Of a stretch of DNA of 64,000 bases, positions 1 to 10,930 are shown in pieces. Source of the DNA: Micromonospora inositola (GTDB lineage Bacteria > Actinomycetota > Actinomycetes > Mycobacteriales > Micromonosporaceae); contig NZ_LT607754.1 of assembly GCF_900090285.1 (NCBI RefSeq), positions 1,860,001-1,924,000 on the forward strand, written 5' to 3'. Numbering within the stretch: the first letter of the stretch is position 1; each line of letters begins with the position of its first letter. The notes under the pieces were generated by a model that ran no database searches, was not told the origin of the DNA, and worked only from the letters and a program-made list of their open reading frames with translations. The position numbers were made by a program, and so were the translations under genes.

Positions 1-64
1 GCCGAAACGACGCCCGGCGGCCAGCCGTGCAGGGTGACCGCCGGACGCCGGTGGGAAGGTTGGC

Positions 65-2074
<2,010 letters not shown>

Positions 2075-2179
2075 CTCCCTACCTCCCTCCGACCGGCACA
2101 CGATCGTCCGCCCAGCGAGTCAGGCAGATCGACGATGACCGATCAAGCTGAGATTAGGTCAACGGGAGGAAGGTGGAAC

Positions 2180-2263
2180 ATGTCGAAGTTTCCATATCAC
2201 CGGTGGGATGCCCCCTACGGGCTGACGTACGGGACGGACCGGGGACGGCCCCGGATTCGGTGA
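2180..2263 (+). CDS. Possible 27-aa leader ORF
   Basis: An ATG at 2180 is preceded by the very strong Shine-Dalgarno sequence GGGAGGAAGG at 2164-2173. The frame encodes 27 residues (MSKFPYHRW...) and stops at 2261-2263, overlapping a GTG at 2260 in the frame of the next gene (GTGA). This looks like translational coupling to the membrane protein downstream, or a short leader peptide. I recognise no family. It could also be chance, with the strong site serving the GTG at 2173. Confidence 0.4.
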   Translation: MSKFPYHRWDAPYGLTYGTDRGRPRIR

Positions 2264-2289
2264 ACGTCGAATTCGGCAAGGCTGGCGGC

Positions 2290-2889
2290 ATGGATGACCA
2301 GCTCGCCGTGCTGCTCCCGGTCGCCGCCGTCTGGGTGGCCGCCGCCGTGGTCGCGGACGGACTGCCCCGGCTGGACAGCGCCCGCGCACTCCGCCGGCGT
2401 ACCGGATGGTTGTCCGTCCTGGTGCTGGCCGGCCTGGCGCTGACCGCCGCGCTGCTGCTCGCGGGCCTGCAGAGCGCGGGCGGGACGCCGGTCGACCGGG
2501 CCACCCCCGGACTCGCCCTCGCGGCGGCCCCGGCGCTGGTGGTCGCGGTCTGCACGGTCCGGCGGGTACGGCGGCTGCGGGCCGGCGCGGGGGCGTTCGC
2601 CCGGGCGCCGGAAACCCCGGCCCCGCACGGGCTGCGGGCCGCCGCGGCGCACCCGCTGATCGGGCTGCCGGTGCAGGTCACCGCCCTGACGACCGTCCCG
2701 GCCGTGGTCTCGGCCGCCGGCCTCGACCTCTTCGCCGGTGCCGGCGCGACCGGTGCCGCGGTCACCGTCGGCGCCCTGGGGATCGCCGCGATCGGGGTAC
2801 GCCACGCGCTGCGGCACAACCGGCTCGCCGAGCAGGCGATGCCGGCGGCCGTCACCTCACCGCGAGCGGCCGGCCCCCTGCACGTATAG
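2290..2889 (+). CDS. Small integral membrane protein, unknown function
   Basis: Predicted membrane protein of 199 residues that I do not assign to a family. Hydrophobic segments lie near residues 6-22, 39-60, 72-86, 122-142 and 148-165, with basic loops (RRVRRLR) between them. The ATG at 2290 has an AAGG 8 nt upstream. A GTG at 2260 in the same frame overlaps the stop of the short upstream ORF and is the alternative start. It diverges from the subtilisin gene, and its 3' end overlaps the convergent gene at 2857-3258 by 33 bp. Confidence 0.65.
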   Translation: MDDQLAVLLPVAAVWVAAAVVADGLPRLDSARALRRRTGWLSVLVLAGLALTAALLLAGLQSAGGTPVDRATPGLALAAAPALVVAVCTVRRVRRLRAGAGAFARAPETPAPHGLRAAAAHPLIGLPVQVTALTTVPAVVSAAGLDLFAGAGATGAAVTVGALGIAAIGVRHALRHNRLAEQAMPAAVTSPRAAGPLHV

Positions 2890-3258
2890 CAGTTCGAGGA
2901 TCGCCCGGGTCGCGTCGAACCAGCGGTCCAGCCAGCCGGGCGGCGGGACGCTGCCCTTCGGGGGCAGCTCCATCAGCAGGCCGCGCAGCAGCGGGTGGTC
3001 CACCAGGGACTCGGTGGGCTCCGGCGGCCAACCGGCCGGCGGGAACGACGGCTCGGTGAGCGGATTCGGGTCCAGCGACGGCAGGGACAGTGGCGGACCG
3101 GACTGCTCCGGCGGGGCAGCGTCCCGGCCGCCGATCTCGCTGTCGGCGGAGACCACCTCGGTGAGCACGGTGTCCCGGCGGGCTCCGCGGTACTTGCCGC
3201 CGAACCGCTCCGGCTTGCCCGGGCCGTTGGTGAGGTTCTCTGAACCGATCGTCGTCAT
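2857..3258 (-). CDS. Hypothetical protein, 133 aa
   Basis: Unrecognised protein of 133 residues. It is hydrophilic and Pro/Gly/Glu-rich, with no membrane segment, and ends in an amphipathic stretch containing WLDRWFDATRAILELL. Its base composition by codon position fits a coding region, and it reads in a normal actinomycete style. It converges on the membrane gene at 2290-2889 with a 33-bp overlap of the 3' ends. Function unknown; possibly lineage-restricted. Confidence 0.6.
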   Translation of the reverse strand: MTTIGSENLTNGPGKPERFGGKYRGARRDTVLTEVVSADSEIGGRDAAPPEQSGPPLSLPSLDPNPLTEPSFPPAGWPPEPTESLVDHPLLRGLLMELPPKGSVPPPGWLDRWFDATRAILELLYVQGAGRSR

Positions 3259-3427
3259 CCGTCTCGCCTGCCTCGCTCGGTTGCCGATCTGTGCGGTTCA
3301 ACGAGGCGGAGCGGAAGTGGCGACGGGTGACCCGTGCAGGTCCGCGTGAGCGGGCGCGGATGGACGAACTGGCCCCGCCCGGCCACGCTGCCGGGCGGGA
3401 CCACGCTTTCAGGTCCGGATCGCCGGA

Positions 3428-3649
3428 TCAGGGCCGGGCGAACACACCGCCCCTGGCACCCGCGACGAAGGCGTGCCAGTCGTCCGGGGCGAAGACCAGG
3501 GCGGGGCCCGTCTTGTCCTTCGAGTCCCGGACACCGACCGCGCCGGTCACGTACGCGACCTCCACGCAGTTGTCACAGTTCGGCCCGCTCTTCGAGCTCT
3601 TGAACCAGGTCGCCTGCGTCAGGTCCACGGGGAACTCCTTGGTCGCCAT
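3428..3649 (-). CDS. DUF397 domain protein
   Basis: Small acidic protein of 73 residues matching the DUF397 pattern: W-FKSS-SG-NCVEVA near the N-terminus, then VGVRDSKD and a hydrophobic end with W-AFV. These proteins are typically encoded directly after a XRE/DUF5753 regulator and in Streptomyces are thought to act with it, for example in control of development. Here the start overlaps the end of that regulator by 31 nt. The ATG at 3649 is preferred; a GTG at 3655 is also in frame. Confidence 0.9.
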   Translation of the reverse strand: MATKEFPVDLTQATWFKSSKSGPNCDNCVEVAYVTGAVGVRDSKDKTGPALVFAPDDWHAFVAGARGGVFARP

Positions 3650-4500
3650 TTCCACAGTGGCTCCTCTGCCAGTTTTGCGATGTGTGCGATCGATTCCTCC
3701 GGGCGGATGGCAGCCGCTCGAACGTGATCGAAGATGAAGCTGTACTTCTGCAGTTCGTCGCTCTTCTCCAGGAAGAGCCCACCCGTGGCGTTCTCCGCGT
3801 ACACGACATCTGGATCACTCGGTTCCGGAAAGCTGAGGATCGTGAAGGTCCCGTCCATGCCGGCGTGCGCGCCCACCTCGAAGGGCAGGACCTGCAACGT
3901 CACGTTCGGCAGTTCGGCCACCTCCACCAGCCGTTTGAGCTGGCCACGCATCACCGCGTCGCCGCCCACCGGCCGGCTCAGCACCGCTTCATCGAGCACC
4001 ACCCACAGATCGACCGGATCGTCCTGGGTCAACAACGACTGACGGCCCAGACGGACACGCACCCGTTGGTGGACCTGGTCGGCGGTGAAGTCGGGCCGGG
4101 CGGCCCGGATCATCGCCCCCGCGTACTCCTCGGTCTCCAGCAGGCCCGGCACCACCTGCTGCTCGTACGCCCGGATCGAGCTGGCCGCCGCCTCCAGCCC
4201 CACGTACGCCCCGACCAGCACCGTGCTGTACGGGTGCCACCAGCCCTTCTGCCGGGCCTCCCGGGCGATCTGCACCAGCTCGTCGCTCTCGGCGCCCACC
4301 ACCCCGTAGATCCGGAGCATGTCCCGGACGTCGCGTGGGGTGGCGGAGGTGTGGCCGGTCTCGATGCGGGAGATCTTGGAGGCCGAGCACTCGAGCTGCT
4401 CGGCGACCGTCTCGATGGTGATGCCGGCGGACTCCCGCTGGCGGCGGAGTTCCGCCCCCAGGCGACGACGTCGGATGGTGGGGCTGCGTCGCTCGCTCAC
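3619..4500 (-). CDS. XRE-family regulator with DUF5753 domain
   Basis: DNA-binding regulator of 293 residues. A GTG start at 4500 gives the usual family length; the frame stays open upstream but that part has no domain. The helix-turn-helix is at about residues 12-65 (LGAELRRQRESAGIT...ISRIETGHTSA). The rest is the DUF5753 (Scr1-like) domain with the characteristic VPGLLETEEYA segment, R-QS-L and the late FDHVRAAAI region. It is followed by an overlapping DUF397 partner gene, the standard paired arrangement. Target genes are unknown. The inverted repeat at 4749-4774 upstream may be its own operator. Confidence 0.9.
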   Translation of the reverse strand: MSERRSPTIRRRRLGAELRRQRESAGITIETVAEQLECSASKISRIETGHTSATPRDVRDMLRIYGVVGAESDELVQIAREARQKGWWHPYSTVLVGAYVGLEAAASSIRAYEQQVVPGLLETEEYAGAMIRAARPDFTADQVHQRVRVRLGRQSLLTQDDPVDLWVVLDEAVLSRPVGGDAVMRGQLKRLVEVAELPNVTLQVLPFEVGAHAGMDGTFTILSFPEPSDPDVVYAENATGGLFLEKSDELQKYSFIFDHVRAAAIRPEESIAHIAKLAEEPLWKWRPRSSPWT

Positions 4501-4748
4501 CGCGTCGCTCCGCGGGTCGTGGTGCGGGAACCCCGGCCCCTCGCGCTCACCCGGCCACCTCCGGTCGATCGCGCCCGGCTCGACCCCCGCCGGGGCGCGA
4601 CCGTGGTACGGCGGGCGATCGTTCGCGGCAGGGGTGGTGCCGGTCGTCGACCGGCCGCGACGGGCGAAACCGGCGTCCAGTGTGCCGCCCGGTGCCGAGG
4701 TCATCAAGCATGCCGTCCACGTGTCCTGCTCGCGTATCGGCAAAAGTC

Positions 4749-4774
4749 GACGTGCAACTTGCATGAAGCACGTC
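4749..4774. promoter_or_regulatory. Nested inverted repeat upstream of the XRE regulator
   Basis: GACGTGC (4749-4755) and GCACGTC (4768-4774) form a perfect 7-bp inverted repeat. Overlapping it is the 11-bp palindrome TGCAACTTGCA at 4753-4763. It lies about 250 bp upstream of the regulator start in an otherwise gene-free stretch, 4501-5131. I see no convincing gene there, only this repeat and a GGTGGCG/CGCCACC hairpin at 4982-4998. An operator for the XRE protein is an inference. Confidence 0.35.
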
Positions 4775-5131
4775 GCTGATGCACTCTGTCCGTATGGCAC
4801 GGGTTACTCACCGTCTCCACTTGATCTCCCGGCGTGGTGATCCCACCGGTCGCTGGTCGGTGGGGGGTGAGCCGGCCCGAACTGCCGTAACGAGACCTGC
4901 CCCGGGGTGATGACCCCGCCGCTGCACGCCCGACGACTGCGGCGGTGGGAGCGGTAACCGGGAGCAGCCGGGTGATGGTCGGGTGGCGGCGCGCCACCGC
5001 GGGTACGGCCCGACCAGCACCGAATAACTGATCAGCCGGTCCACGAGGCCACACCCCGTCACCGGGCCCGAACTGTCCCCCGATCAGCTCCCGCCGGCCC
5101 GCCCGCCGACCGACCCTTCCCAGGAGCCCAT

Positions 5132-5416
5132 GTGCTTCCCCGCACCGGTGACGTACTGAACGTGACTCGCGCGGCGAGTGTCCAGTTCCTTCGTCCCATC
5201 ATGTTCCGGGTGATCCGGGTGCTCGACTGGCCGACCTACGACGGCTGGCTGTGGCTCGACGGCTACGAGTTGAACGCGGCGGGGGACGCGGTCAACCGGC
5301 GGTCGATCTTCGTGCAGTCGGCCGGCCTGACGCAGCTCCAAGCCGAGCCGGCACCCCGTCCGCACACCGTACGCACCCGGCGGCCGGTCGCCCGGACCCC
5401 GGTTCAGGTGGCCTGA
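5132..5416 (+). CDS. Hypothetical protein, 94 aa
   Basis: Short soluble protein that I do not assign to a named family. The core reads FRVIRVLDWPTYDGWLWLDG, followed by YELNAAGDAV and a basic Pro/Arg-rich tail. The GTG at 5132 is favoured because AGGAG sits 5 nt upstream; a GTG at 5162 would drop ten residues. The Trp-rich core looks conserved rather than random. Function unknown. Confidence 0.65.
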   Translation: MLPRTGDVLNVTRAASVQFLRPIMFRVIRVLDWPTYDGWLWLDGYELNAAGDAVNRRSIFVQSAGLTQLQAEPAPRPHTVRTRRPVARTPVQVA

Positions 5417-5515
5417 CACCGCGATTGCCAGGTCGGGGGCGTGCCGCCGCCATAGAATCGGTACGCCCACCCCGGCGAAGTCTCCACCCCGCGCGTCCCG
5501 GACCCTGAACCTGGG

Positions 5516-5971
5516 ATGGCCATGGTCAATCTGCCCGCCGCGCGGCGGCACCACCGGTCCCGTGTCGGTTACGCCTTCGGGCTCCTCGCGCTCCTTGGGG
5601 CCGCCACCGCACTCGCGGTCGCGGTCAACCACCCCGCCCTTTCCTCCACCCAGCAGCTGGCTGAGCCCGTGCCGGCTCCGGAGATCACCGTGGCCGGGGA
5701 GGGCTCCGCACCGCCCGACGAGCCGGACGAGCCCGGCTGGGCCGGCGGGGTCGGCGACGCCCCCGGCGCCCAGCCGCGCGCGACCCCCGACCGGGCCGGC
5801 GGCGGAGCCGGGGAGGGCGCGGTGGCCGAGGGGCCGGCCGGCCCGGCCGGCGTACGGACGGCGGCGGCGGCGGCGGACCTCAGCCGGTCGCTGTTCTACT
5901 CGGGGCTCCTGGGGCTCGCCATCTCGCTGGCCGGGCTCGGCCTGGTCGGCACCAGACGACGGCAGTGGTGA
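5516..5971 (+). CDS. Small membrane protein, unknown
   Basis: Protein of 151 residues with a hydrophobic N-terminal segment (about residues 17-37) that could be a signal anchor. A long Pro/Gly/Glu-rich low-complexity linker follows, then a second membrane segment near the C-terminus (about 124-145) ending in TRRRQW. This hydrophobic-plus-basic tail resembles a stop-transfer sequence, and there is no LPXTG sorting motif. Probably an envelope protein. It converges on the PASTA gene, with only 3 nt between the two stops. Confidence 0.55.
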   Translation: MAMVNLPAARRHHRSRVGYAFGLLALLGAATALAVAVNHPALSSTQQLAEPVPAPEITVAGEGSAPPDEPDEPGWAGGVGDAPGAQPRATPDRAGGGAGEGAVAEGPAGPAGVRTAAAAADLSRSLFYSGLLGLAISLAGLGLVGTRRRQW

Positions 5972-5974
5972 GGA

Positions 5975-6685
5975 TCAGGGGGTTCCGCTGGCCGAGGGGC
6001 CGGGCGTGGGAGTGCCGGCGCCGGTCGTCGGGGCCGCGGCCTCGGCGACCACGACGGTGACCTGGTCACCTTCGGAGATCGGCTCCCCGGCGCCCGGATC
6101 GGTCTCGATCACCGTGCCGGCCGGCCGGTCCGACGTTCGGGTCACCACCCGGTAGTCCACGCCCAACCGGTCGAGGAGCGCCCGGGCGGCCGCCTCCGGC
6201 AGCCCCACCAGCGGCGGCATCGGCACCCGGGCCGGGGCCGTGGTGGTGGGCGGGGTGGTCGGCGGCTGGGTGCTCGGCGCCGCCGAGGTCGGCGCGGCCG
6301 TGGTCGCCGGGGCGGTCGTCGGCGCGGGCGAGGGGGACGGCTCGGGGCCCCGGTCCGCCGCCCGCAACGCCAGCCAGACGCCCACCCCGATCAGCGCGAT
6401 CAGCAGCAGCGCGAGGATGCCCAGCAGGATCGGCATCCACCAGCGTCGGCCGGCCTGCTCCTCGGTGTACCACTCGGTGCCGGGCTCCTGGTAGCCGACC
6501 GGTCGGGGCGGCGGCACCCCGGCTCGTCCGGACCACGCCGCCGGCAGGGGCGCCGTCCGGTCGACGGGCTGCCGCAGCCTTCGCGTGGCGTCGGCGTCCT
6601 CCCCGCCGGCGGCACGGTCCGGCGGCAGCGCCCGGGTGGCGTCGGCGTCGTCCCCGGCGGGTGGTTCCTGGCGGTCGTCGCTCAT
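5975..6685 (-). CDS. Membrane protein with one extracellular PASTA domain
   Basis: Single-pass protein of 236 residues. The ATG at 6685 follows AAAGGA with 7-nt spacing. The cytoplasmic part contains two copies of a DADATR-x-L motif (about residues 13-20 and 31-37), each with a threonine that could be a phosphorylation or FHA-recognition site. The membrane helix is about 84-107, a Thr/Pro-rich spacer follows, and one PASTA domain lies at about 154-215 (VPMPPLVGLP...). PASTA domains bind peptidoglycan fragments. Unlike PknB there is no kinase domain. A second PASTA protein is encoded just upstream in the same direction. Confidence 0.8.
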   Translation of the reverse strand: MSDDRQEPPAGDDADATRALPPDRAAGGEDADATRRLRQPVDRTAPLPAAWSGRAGVPPPRPVGYQEPGTEWYTEEQAGRRWWMPILLGILALLLIALIGVGVWLALRAADRGPEPSPSPAPTTAPATTAAPTSAAPSTQPPTTPPTTTAPARVPMPPLVGLPEAAARALLDRLGVDYRVVTRTSDRPAGTVIETDPGAGEPISEGDQVTVVVAEAAAPTTGAGTPTPGPSASGTP

Positions 6686-6785
6686 CGCACGTCCTTTCCC
6701 CACCGGGGCGGGCGCCCTGGCCCTCGATCATCCAAGTTAGCGGCCCGGACCGCCATCGGCGGGGATCAGCGCGGCGAGCCGTCGG

Positions 6786-7478
6786 TCAGGGGGTCGGCGG
6801 CGGACCGTCGGGCGTGGTCGACGGCGGGTCGCCGCAGACGAGTGCGACCGGGTCGTTCCACCGGGCCGGGGCGCGGGCGGCCGGATCCTGCGCGGTGACG
6901 GTGCCGCGCCGACCGGTGCGGTAGCGCGGGTAGAGGCCCGCTTCGACCAGGTCGTCCGCGGCGGCGGCGCAGTCGTCGCCGACCAGGTCCGGTACGGCCA
7001 CCGCCGGCGCCGGACCGGCCACCCAGAGGGTGACGGTGACGCCCCGCCGCACCGGCGTACCGGGCTCCGGCGAGGTGCGCTCGACGTTCCGGCCGGCGCC
7101 CGCGCCGAAGACCAGCCGCCAGCCGAGCTTCCGCTCGTGCAACTGCCTGCGGGCGTCCTCGAAGTCGACGCCGACCAACGCCGGCACGGTCAGCCCGCCG
7201 GCGGGGGTGGTCCGCGCGGTCGTCCGGGTCACCGGGGGCGTGGTGCGCGGTGCGTCCGTGGCCGGCGTCGCCTCGGTCGGGGCCGGCGCGGTGGTCGCCG
7301 CCGCGACCGGTCGGTCGGCCGGACCGGGGTCGCCACCGGCGATGATCCAGCCGCCGCTGGCACCGATCACGGCCAGCAGCGCCACCGCGAGGCCACCGCC
7401 GAGCAGCAGTCTGGCCCGGTCCGGCCCCGGGCCAGCGGGCCCGGGTGAGGTCTGCCGCTCGGGGTACCCGTCCGTCAT
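6786..7478 (-). CDS. Membrane protein with two PASTA domains
   Basis: Single-pass protein of 230 residues. The start at 7478 is a best guess because no clear ribosome site decides it. A short cytoplasmic N-terminus precedes a membrane helix (about 23-47) and a Thr/Pro/Ala spacer. Two PASTA repeats follow: 97-154 (VPALVGVDFEDAR...) and 161-216 (VPDLVGDDCAAA...). The second contains a Cys pair (Cys170, Cys215) that could form a disulfide outside the cell. It lies 100 nt upstream of the single-PASTA gene and they are likely co-expressed. A cell-wall sensing role is inferred from the domain only. Confidence 0.75.
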   Translation of the reverse strand: MTDGYPERQTSPGPAGPGPDRARLLLGGGLAVALLAVIGASGGWIIAGGDPGPADRPVAAATTAPAPTEATPATDAPRTTPPVTRTTARTTPAGGLTVPALVGVDFEDARRQLHERKLGWRLVFGAGAGRNVERTSPEPGTPVRRGVTVTLWVAGPAPAVAVPDLVGDDCAAAADDLVEAGLYPRYRTGRRGTVTAQDPAARAPARWNDPVALVCGDPPSTTPDGPPPTP

Positions 7479-7596
7479 CGCGTCCACCGCCTCATCACCG
7501 GCGACCGTAGCCGCCGCCACCAAACCCGCCTACGGCCGGTAACCGGCCGACCGCCACGACTCGCCGCGTCGACCCTGGGACGCTACGCTCCCCGGC

Positions 7597-9060
7597 ATGG
7601 CCAGACTGGGCTGGGGAGGATCGGTCGCCATCGCGATCGGCGTCGCTGCCGCTGCGGGCGCGGCGCAACTGGGCTTCGGCTACGGCCTGGGCATCATCAA
7701 CTGGACGCCGGCCGAGGCCGCCACGGTGGAGGCGGCGTGGGTGGCGAGCCTCGCCTGGGCCACCTGGATCTCGGCCACCTCGGTGGTCGCGGGCGCCGTC
7801 TGCGCGCAGCGGCTGCGGGCGCGGGGCGGCGAGGACGAGGAGCCGGGCGGGACGCTGGGGAAGATCACCCTGGCCGTCGCCGGGGCGGTCGGCGCGCTGA
7901 TCACGGTGCTCCTGGTCGCCGTGCCGGCCCGCGCGGCGCGGGTGCCGGACACCTTCTCGCCGCAGACCGTCGCCGCGGGCTACGCCGCCGTCGGACTGCT
8001 GGTCGGCGTGGTGGTGGCGACCTGGGCGCTGCATTCGCGGGCGGCCGCGACCAACCTGATCGCCACGACCGGGTGGCTCTGGCTGCTCGCCGTGGTCTCG
8101 GTGGTCGACAGCGTGCTCGCCGGGCGGGGCCTGACCAGCGCGCAGCTCGGCATCTGGCAGATCAGCGCGGACAGCGAGCGGTTCTGGATCCGGGACTACT
8201 TCTACTGGCCGGGGGCGCTCCTGGCGATGGGCTCCGCGCTGGTGATCGGCGTGCTGGCCGCTCGGCGTACCGCCCGGCTGCCGGAGCGGCGGGTCGGGGC
8301 GGCGGCGTCCGGCGCGGCCGGACCGCTGCTCGTGGCGGTGGCGTACCTGCTGGCCGTGCCGAGGCTCGCCGCGATCGCCGCCGAGCAGGTCTCGGCCCAC
8401 CTGATCGCCCCGTACGCGGTGCTTGCCGGGGTGGGCGGCTCGGTCCTGGTGGCCGCGCTGGCCCAGCGGGCGGAGCGCCGCAACGCCGCGCGGGCCGGGG
8501 TGATCCTGCCCCGGCAGCGCACCGCCGAGCACGACGACCTCTCGACCGGCACCGGCCGGGGAACCCTCGACCTTCCGCCCGCCGGCGACGCACCGGAGAA
8601 CGCCGACGCGGCGACGGGGACCGGTGAGCCGGCCGCCGGCGGCCGGACGGGCCGATCGAGCCGGCGGCCCGCCGCCGGAGCGACGCGTGGCGCCGGGGCG
8701 GCCGGCGCGACGGGAACCGCGGCGGGGCTGACGGTCGCGGAACCAGCCACCTCGCCCGGTCCGGCCACGGGTGCCGCCTCGAACCGCCCGGCCACCCGTC
8801 GCGGCCGCGCACAACCGCCCGAGCGGGGCGCGGCGGCGACCGGCCCGGCGGCGTCCGGCCCGGACACCGGGACGGCGTCCGACCGGAACGTCCCGCCCGC
8901 GGGCGACGCGGGGTCGGCGGAGGTCCCCGCCGCACCCGACACGGCATCGGCGGACGTCCCGGCGAAGGGCGAGGCGGGCGGACCCGACCAGCCGGGGAGC
9001 GGCCCGACGACCGCGCCGACGACCGGCCCGAAGACCCGACCCGGCCGCCGCGGCCGCTGA
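7597..9060 (+). CDS. Polytopic membrane protein with disordered tail
   Basis: Protein of 487 residues that I cannot assign to a named family. The first 300 residues contain about eight hydrophobic segments (near 10-32, 47-68, 87-109, 129-150, 160-178, 208-228, 245-265 and 280-300). The remaining 180 residues are an Ala/Gly/Pro/Thr-rich, highly charged and presumably disordered cytoplasmic tail. No transport or enzyme motif is visible. It diverges from the PASTA genes, so a link with the envelope is possible but unproven. Confidence 0.65.
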   Translation: MARLGWGGSVAIAIGVAAAAGAAQLGFGYGLGIINWTPAEAATVEAAWVASLAWATWISATSVVAGAVCAQRLRARGGEDEEPGGTLGKITLAVAGAVGALITVLLVAVPARAARVPDTFSPQTVAAGYAAVGLLVGVVVATWALHSRAAATNLIATTGWLWLLAVVSVVDSVLAGRGLTSAQLGIWQISADSERFWIRDYFYWPGALLAMGSALVIGVLAARRTARLPERRVGAAASGAAGPLLVAVAYLLAVPRLAAIAAEQVSAHLIAPYAVLAGVGGSVLVAALAQRAERRNAARAGVILPRQRTAEHDDLSTGTGRGTLDLPPAGDAPENADAATGTGEPAAGGRTGRSSRRPAAGATRGAGAAGATGTAAGLTVAEPATSPGPATGAASNRPATRRGRAQPPERGAAATGPAASGPDTGTASDRNVPPAGDAGSAEVPAAPDTASADVPAKGEAGGPDQPGSGPTTAPTTGPKTRPGRRGR

Positions 9061-9245
9061 TCCCGCCGCGCGCGTCCGTCCCGGCCCGGAGGCCGGCGAA
9101 CAGCTGCCCGTCCGGTCGAGCTGAGACGGTCCGCCGGCGGGACGGCCTCGCCGCGCACCGACGTCGCGACCGGTGGCTCGGTGAGCCCGGGCCGGCGCGG
9201 TCGGTCGTACCGCCGGGGAAGCCGGCGTGGCGCGGACCCGGCGGC

Positions 9246-10724
9246 TCAGTCGACCGGCCAGGTGTGCACGGGCTCGTTGCCGCGCTGCAGCTCGGCGTAG
9301 CGCTGGAGCATGTGGTGCAGCGCGGCGTCCCGGTCCATGCCCCGGTGCCGCTCGGCCGCCCAGACGGTCTCGGTCTGCCAGACCGCCCCGTTGCGGCCGG
9401 TACGGCAGCGCTGCTCGATGACGCCGAGCAGCCGGTCCCGCTCGGCCGGGGCGACGCCGAACCGGTCCAGCCCGTCGGCGGCCTTCGGCAGCAGGACGTC
9501 GAGCACCAGTTTGGTCACCGGAACCTCGCCCAGCCGGGGCCAGTGCAGCACGGCGTCCATGCCGCGGCGGGCGGCGGCGTGGAAGTTCTCCTCGGCGGAG
9601 CTGAAGGTGAGCTGGCTCCAGATCGGCCGGTCCGACTCGGCCAGCCCCCGGGCCAGCCCGAAGTAGAAGGCGGCGTTGGCCAGCATGTCCACCACGGTCG
9701 GGCCGGCCGGCAGCACCCGGTTCTCCACCCGCAGGTGCGGGCGGCCGTTCATGATGTCGTAGACCGGCCGGTTCCAGCGGTAGACGGTCCCGTTGTGCAG
9801 CCGCAACTCGCTCAGCTCGGGCACCCCGCCGGCGTGCAGCACCTCGACCGGGTCCTCGTCCGCGCAGATCGGCAGCAGCGGCGGGAAGTACCGGACGTTC
9901 TCCTCGAAGAGGTCGAAGATCGAGGTGATCCACCGCTCGCCGAACCACACCCGGGGGCGTACGCCCTGCGCCTTGAGCTCGTCCGGGCGGGTGTCGGTGG
10001 CCTGCTCGAAGAGGGCGATCCGGGTCTCCGCCCAGAGCTGTCGGCCGTAGAGGAACGGCGAGTTGGCGCCGATCGCGACCTGGACCCCGGCGATGGCCTG
10101 GGAGGCGTTCCAGTAGTCGGCGAAGCTGTCCGGCGCGACCTGGAGGTGGAACTGGAGGCTGGTGCAGGCGGCCTCGGGGGCGATCGAGTCGGTGTGCGTC
10201 TGCAGCCGCTCGACCCCCCTGATGTCCAGCTCGATGTCCTCGCCCCGGGCGCCGACGATCTGGTCGTTGAGCACCCGGTAGCGCTCGTTGGTGGAGAGGT
10301 TGTCGGCGACCAGGTGGCGCTCGGTGAGGGTGGGCAGGATGCCCACCAGCACGATCCTGGCGTCCGACTTCGCCGCGCGTTCGTCGGCGCGGCTGAGGCT
10401 GCTGCGCAGGTCCTGCTCGTAGTCGGCGAGGCCGCCGCCCTCGATGAGCCGGGGTGGGGCGTTCAGCTCGAGGTTGAACTGCCCCAGCTCGGTCTGGAAG
10501 AGCGGGTCGGCGATGTCGGCGAGGATCTGGTCGTTGCGCATGGCCGGCTCGGCGGTCGGGTCGACCAGGTTGAGCTCGATCTCCAGCCCGGTCATCGGGC
10601 GGTCGGCGTCGAACCCGAAGTCGTCCAGCATCAGCGCGAAGACATCCAGGCACCGCCGGACCTTCTGCCGGTAGCGGACCCGGTCCTCCCGGGAGAAGGC
10701 GCCCTGCTCGACGTCCCTGCCCAT
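9246..10724 (-). CDS. Glutamate-cysteine ligase family (GCS2) protein
   Basis: Enzyme of 492 residues in the GCS2 carboxylate-amine ligase family, which forms gamma-glutamyl or similar amide bonds using ATP. The ATG at 10724 has GGGAGGA just upstream. Family features seen are TGLEIELNLVD near residue 45, the GQFNLELNAPP segment, the ACTSLQFHLQV strand, and RPHLRVENRVLPAGPT late in the protein. It is longer than EgtA or YbdK-type proteins. An actinomycete of this group is expected to make mycothiol rather than glutathione, so the true substrate is uncertain. It stands alone, with no ergothioneine genes alongside. Confidence 0.85.
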   Translation of the reverse strand: MGRDVEQGAFSREDRVRYRQKVRRCLDVFALMLDDFGFDADRPMTGLEIELNLVDPTAEPAMRNDQILADIADPLFQTELGQFNLELNAPPRLIEGGGLADYEQDLRSSLSRADERAAKSDARIVLVGILPTLTERHLVADNLSTNERYRVLNDQIVGARGEDIELDIRGVERLQTHTDSIAPEAACTSLQFHLQVAPDSFADYWNASQAIAGVQVAIGANSPFLYGRQLWAETRIALFEQATDTRPDELKAQGVRPRVWFGERWITSIFDLFEENVRYFPPLLPICADEDPVEVLHAGGVPELSELRLHNGTVYRWNRPVYDIMNGRPHLRVENRVLPAGPTVVDMLANAAFYFGLARGLAESDRPIWSQLTFSSAEENFHAAARRGMDAVLHWPRLGEVPVTKLVLDVLLPKAADGLDRFGVAPAERDRLLGVIEQRCRTGRNGAVWQTETVWAAERHRGMDRDAALHHMLQRYAELQRGNEPVHTWPVD

Positions 10725-10930
10725 GTGTCCTCCCGGCGCGAGGCGCAACGGAACCGTACCGCTCCGGAACGCATTGTGAACCATTCACGTTAGGAGCGCC
10801 CGCATGGCCGAGACCAGGGGGACCCTCCCGCGATGCGCTCCCGGCGGCATCTCTACCCAGCCGGTGCCCGGAACACCGAGGGCGAGGCCGAATGAGTCGT
10901 GACAATTCACACCCGGACCGGCGCGCGCGA

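Noticed and set aside
7495..10905. Open frame of more than 1100 codons on the minus strand
   Set aside because: It runs antisense to a clear membrane protein gene and out of frame through the GCS2 ligase. It is Arg/Gly/Pro-rich with no domains, as expected for GC-rich shadow frames.
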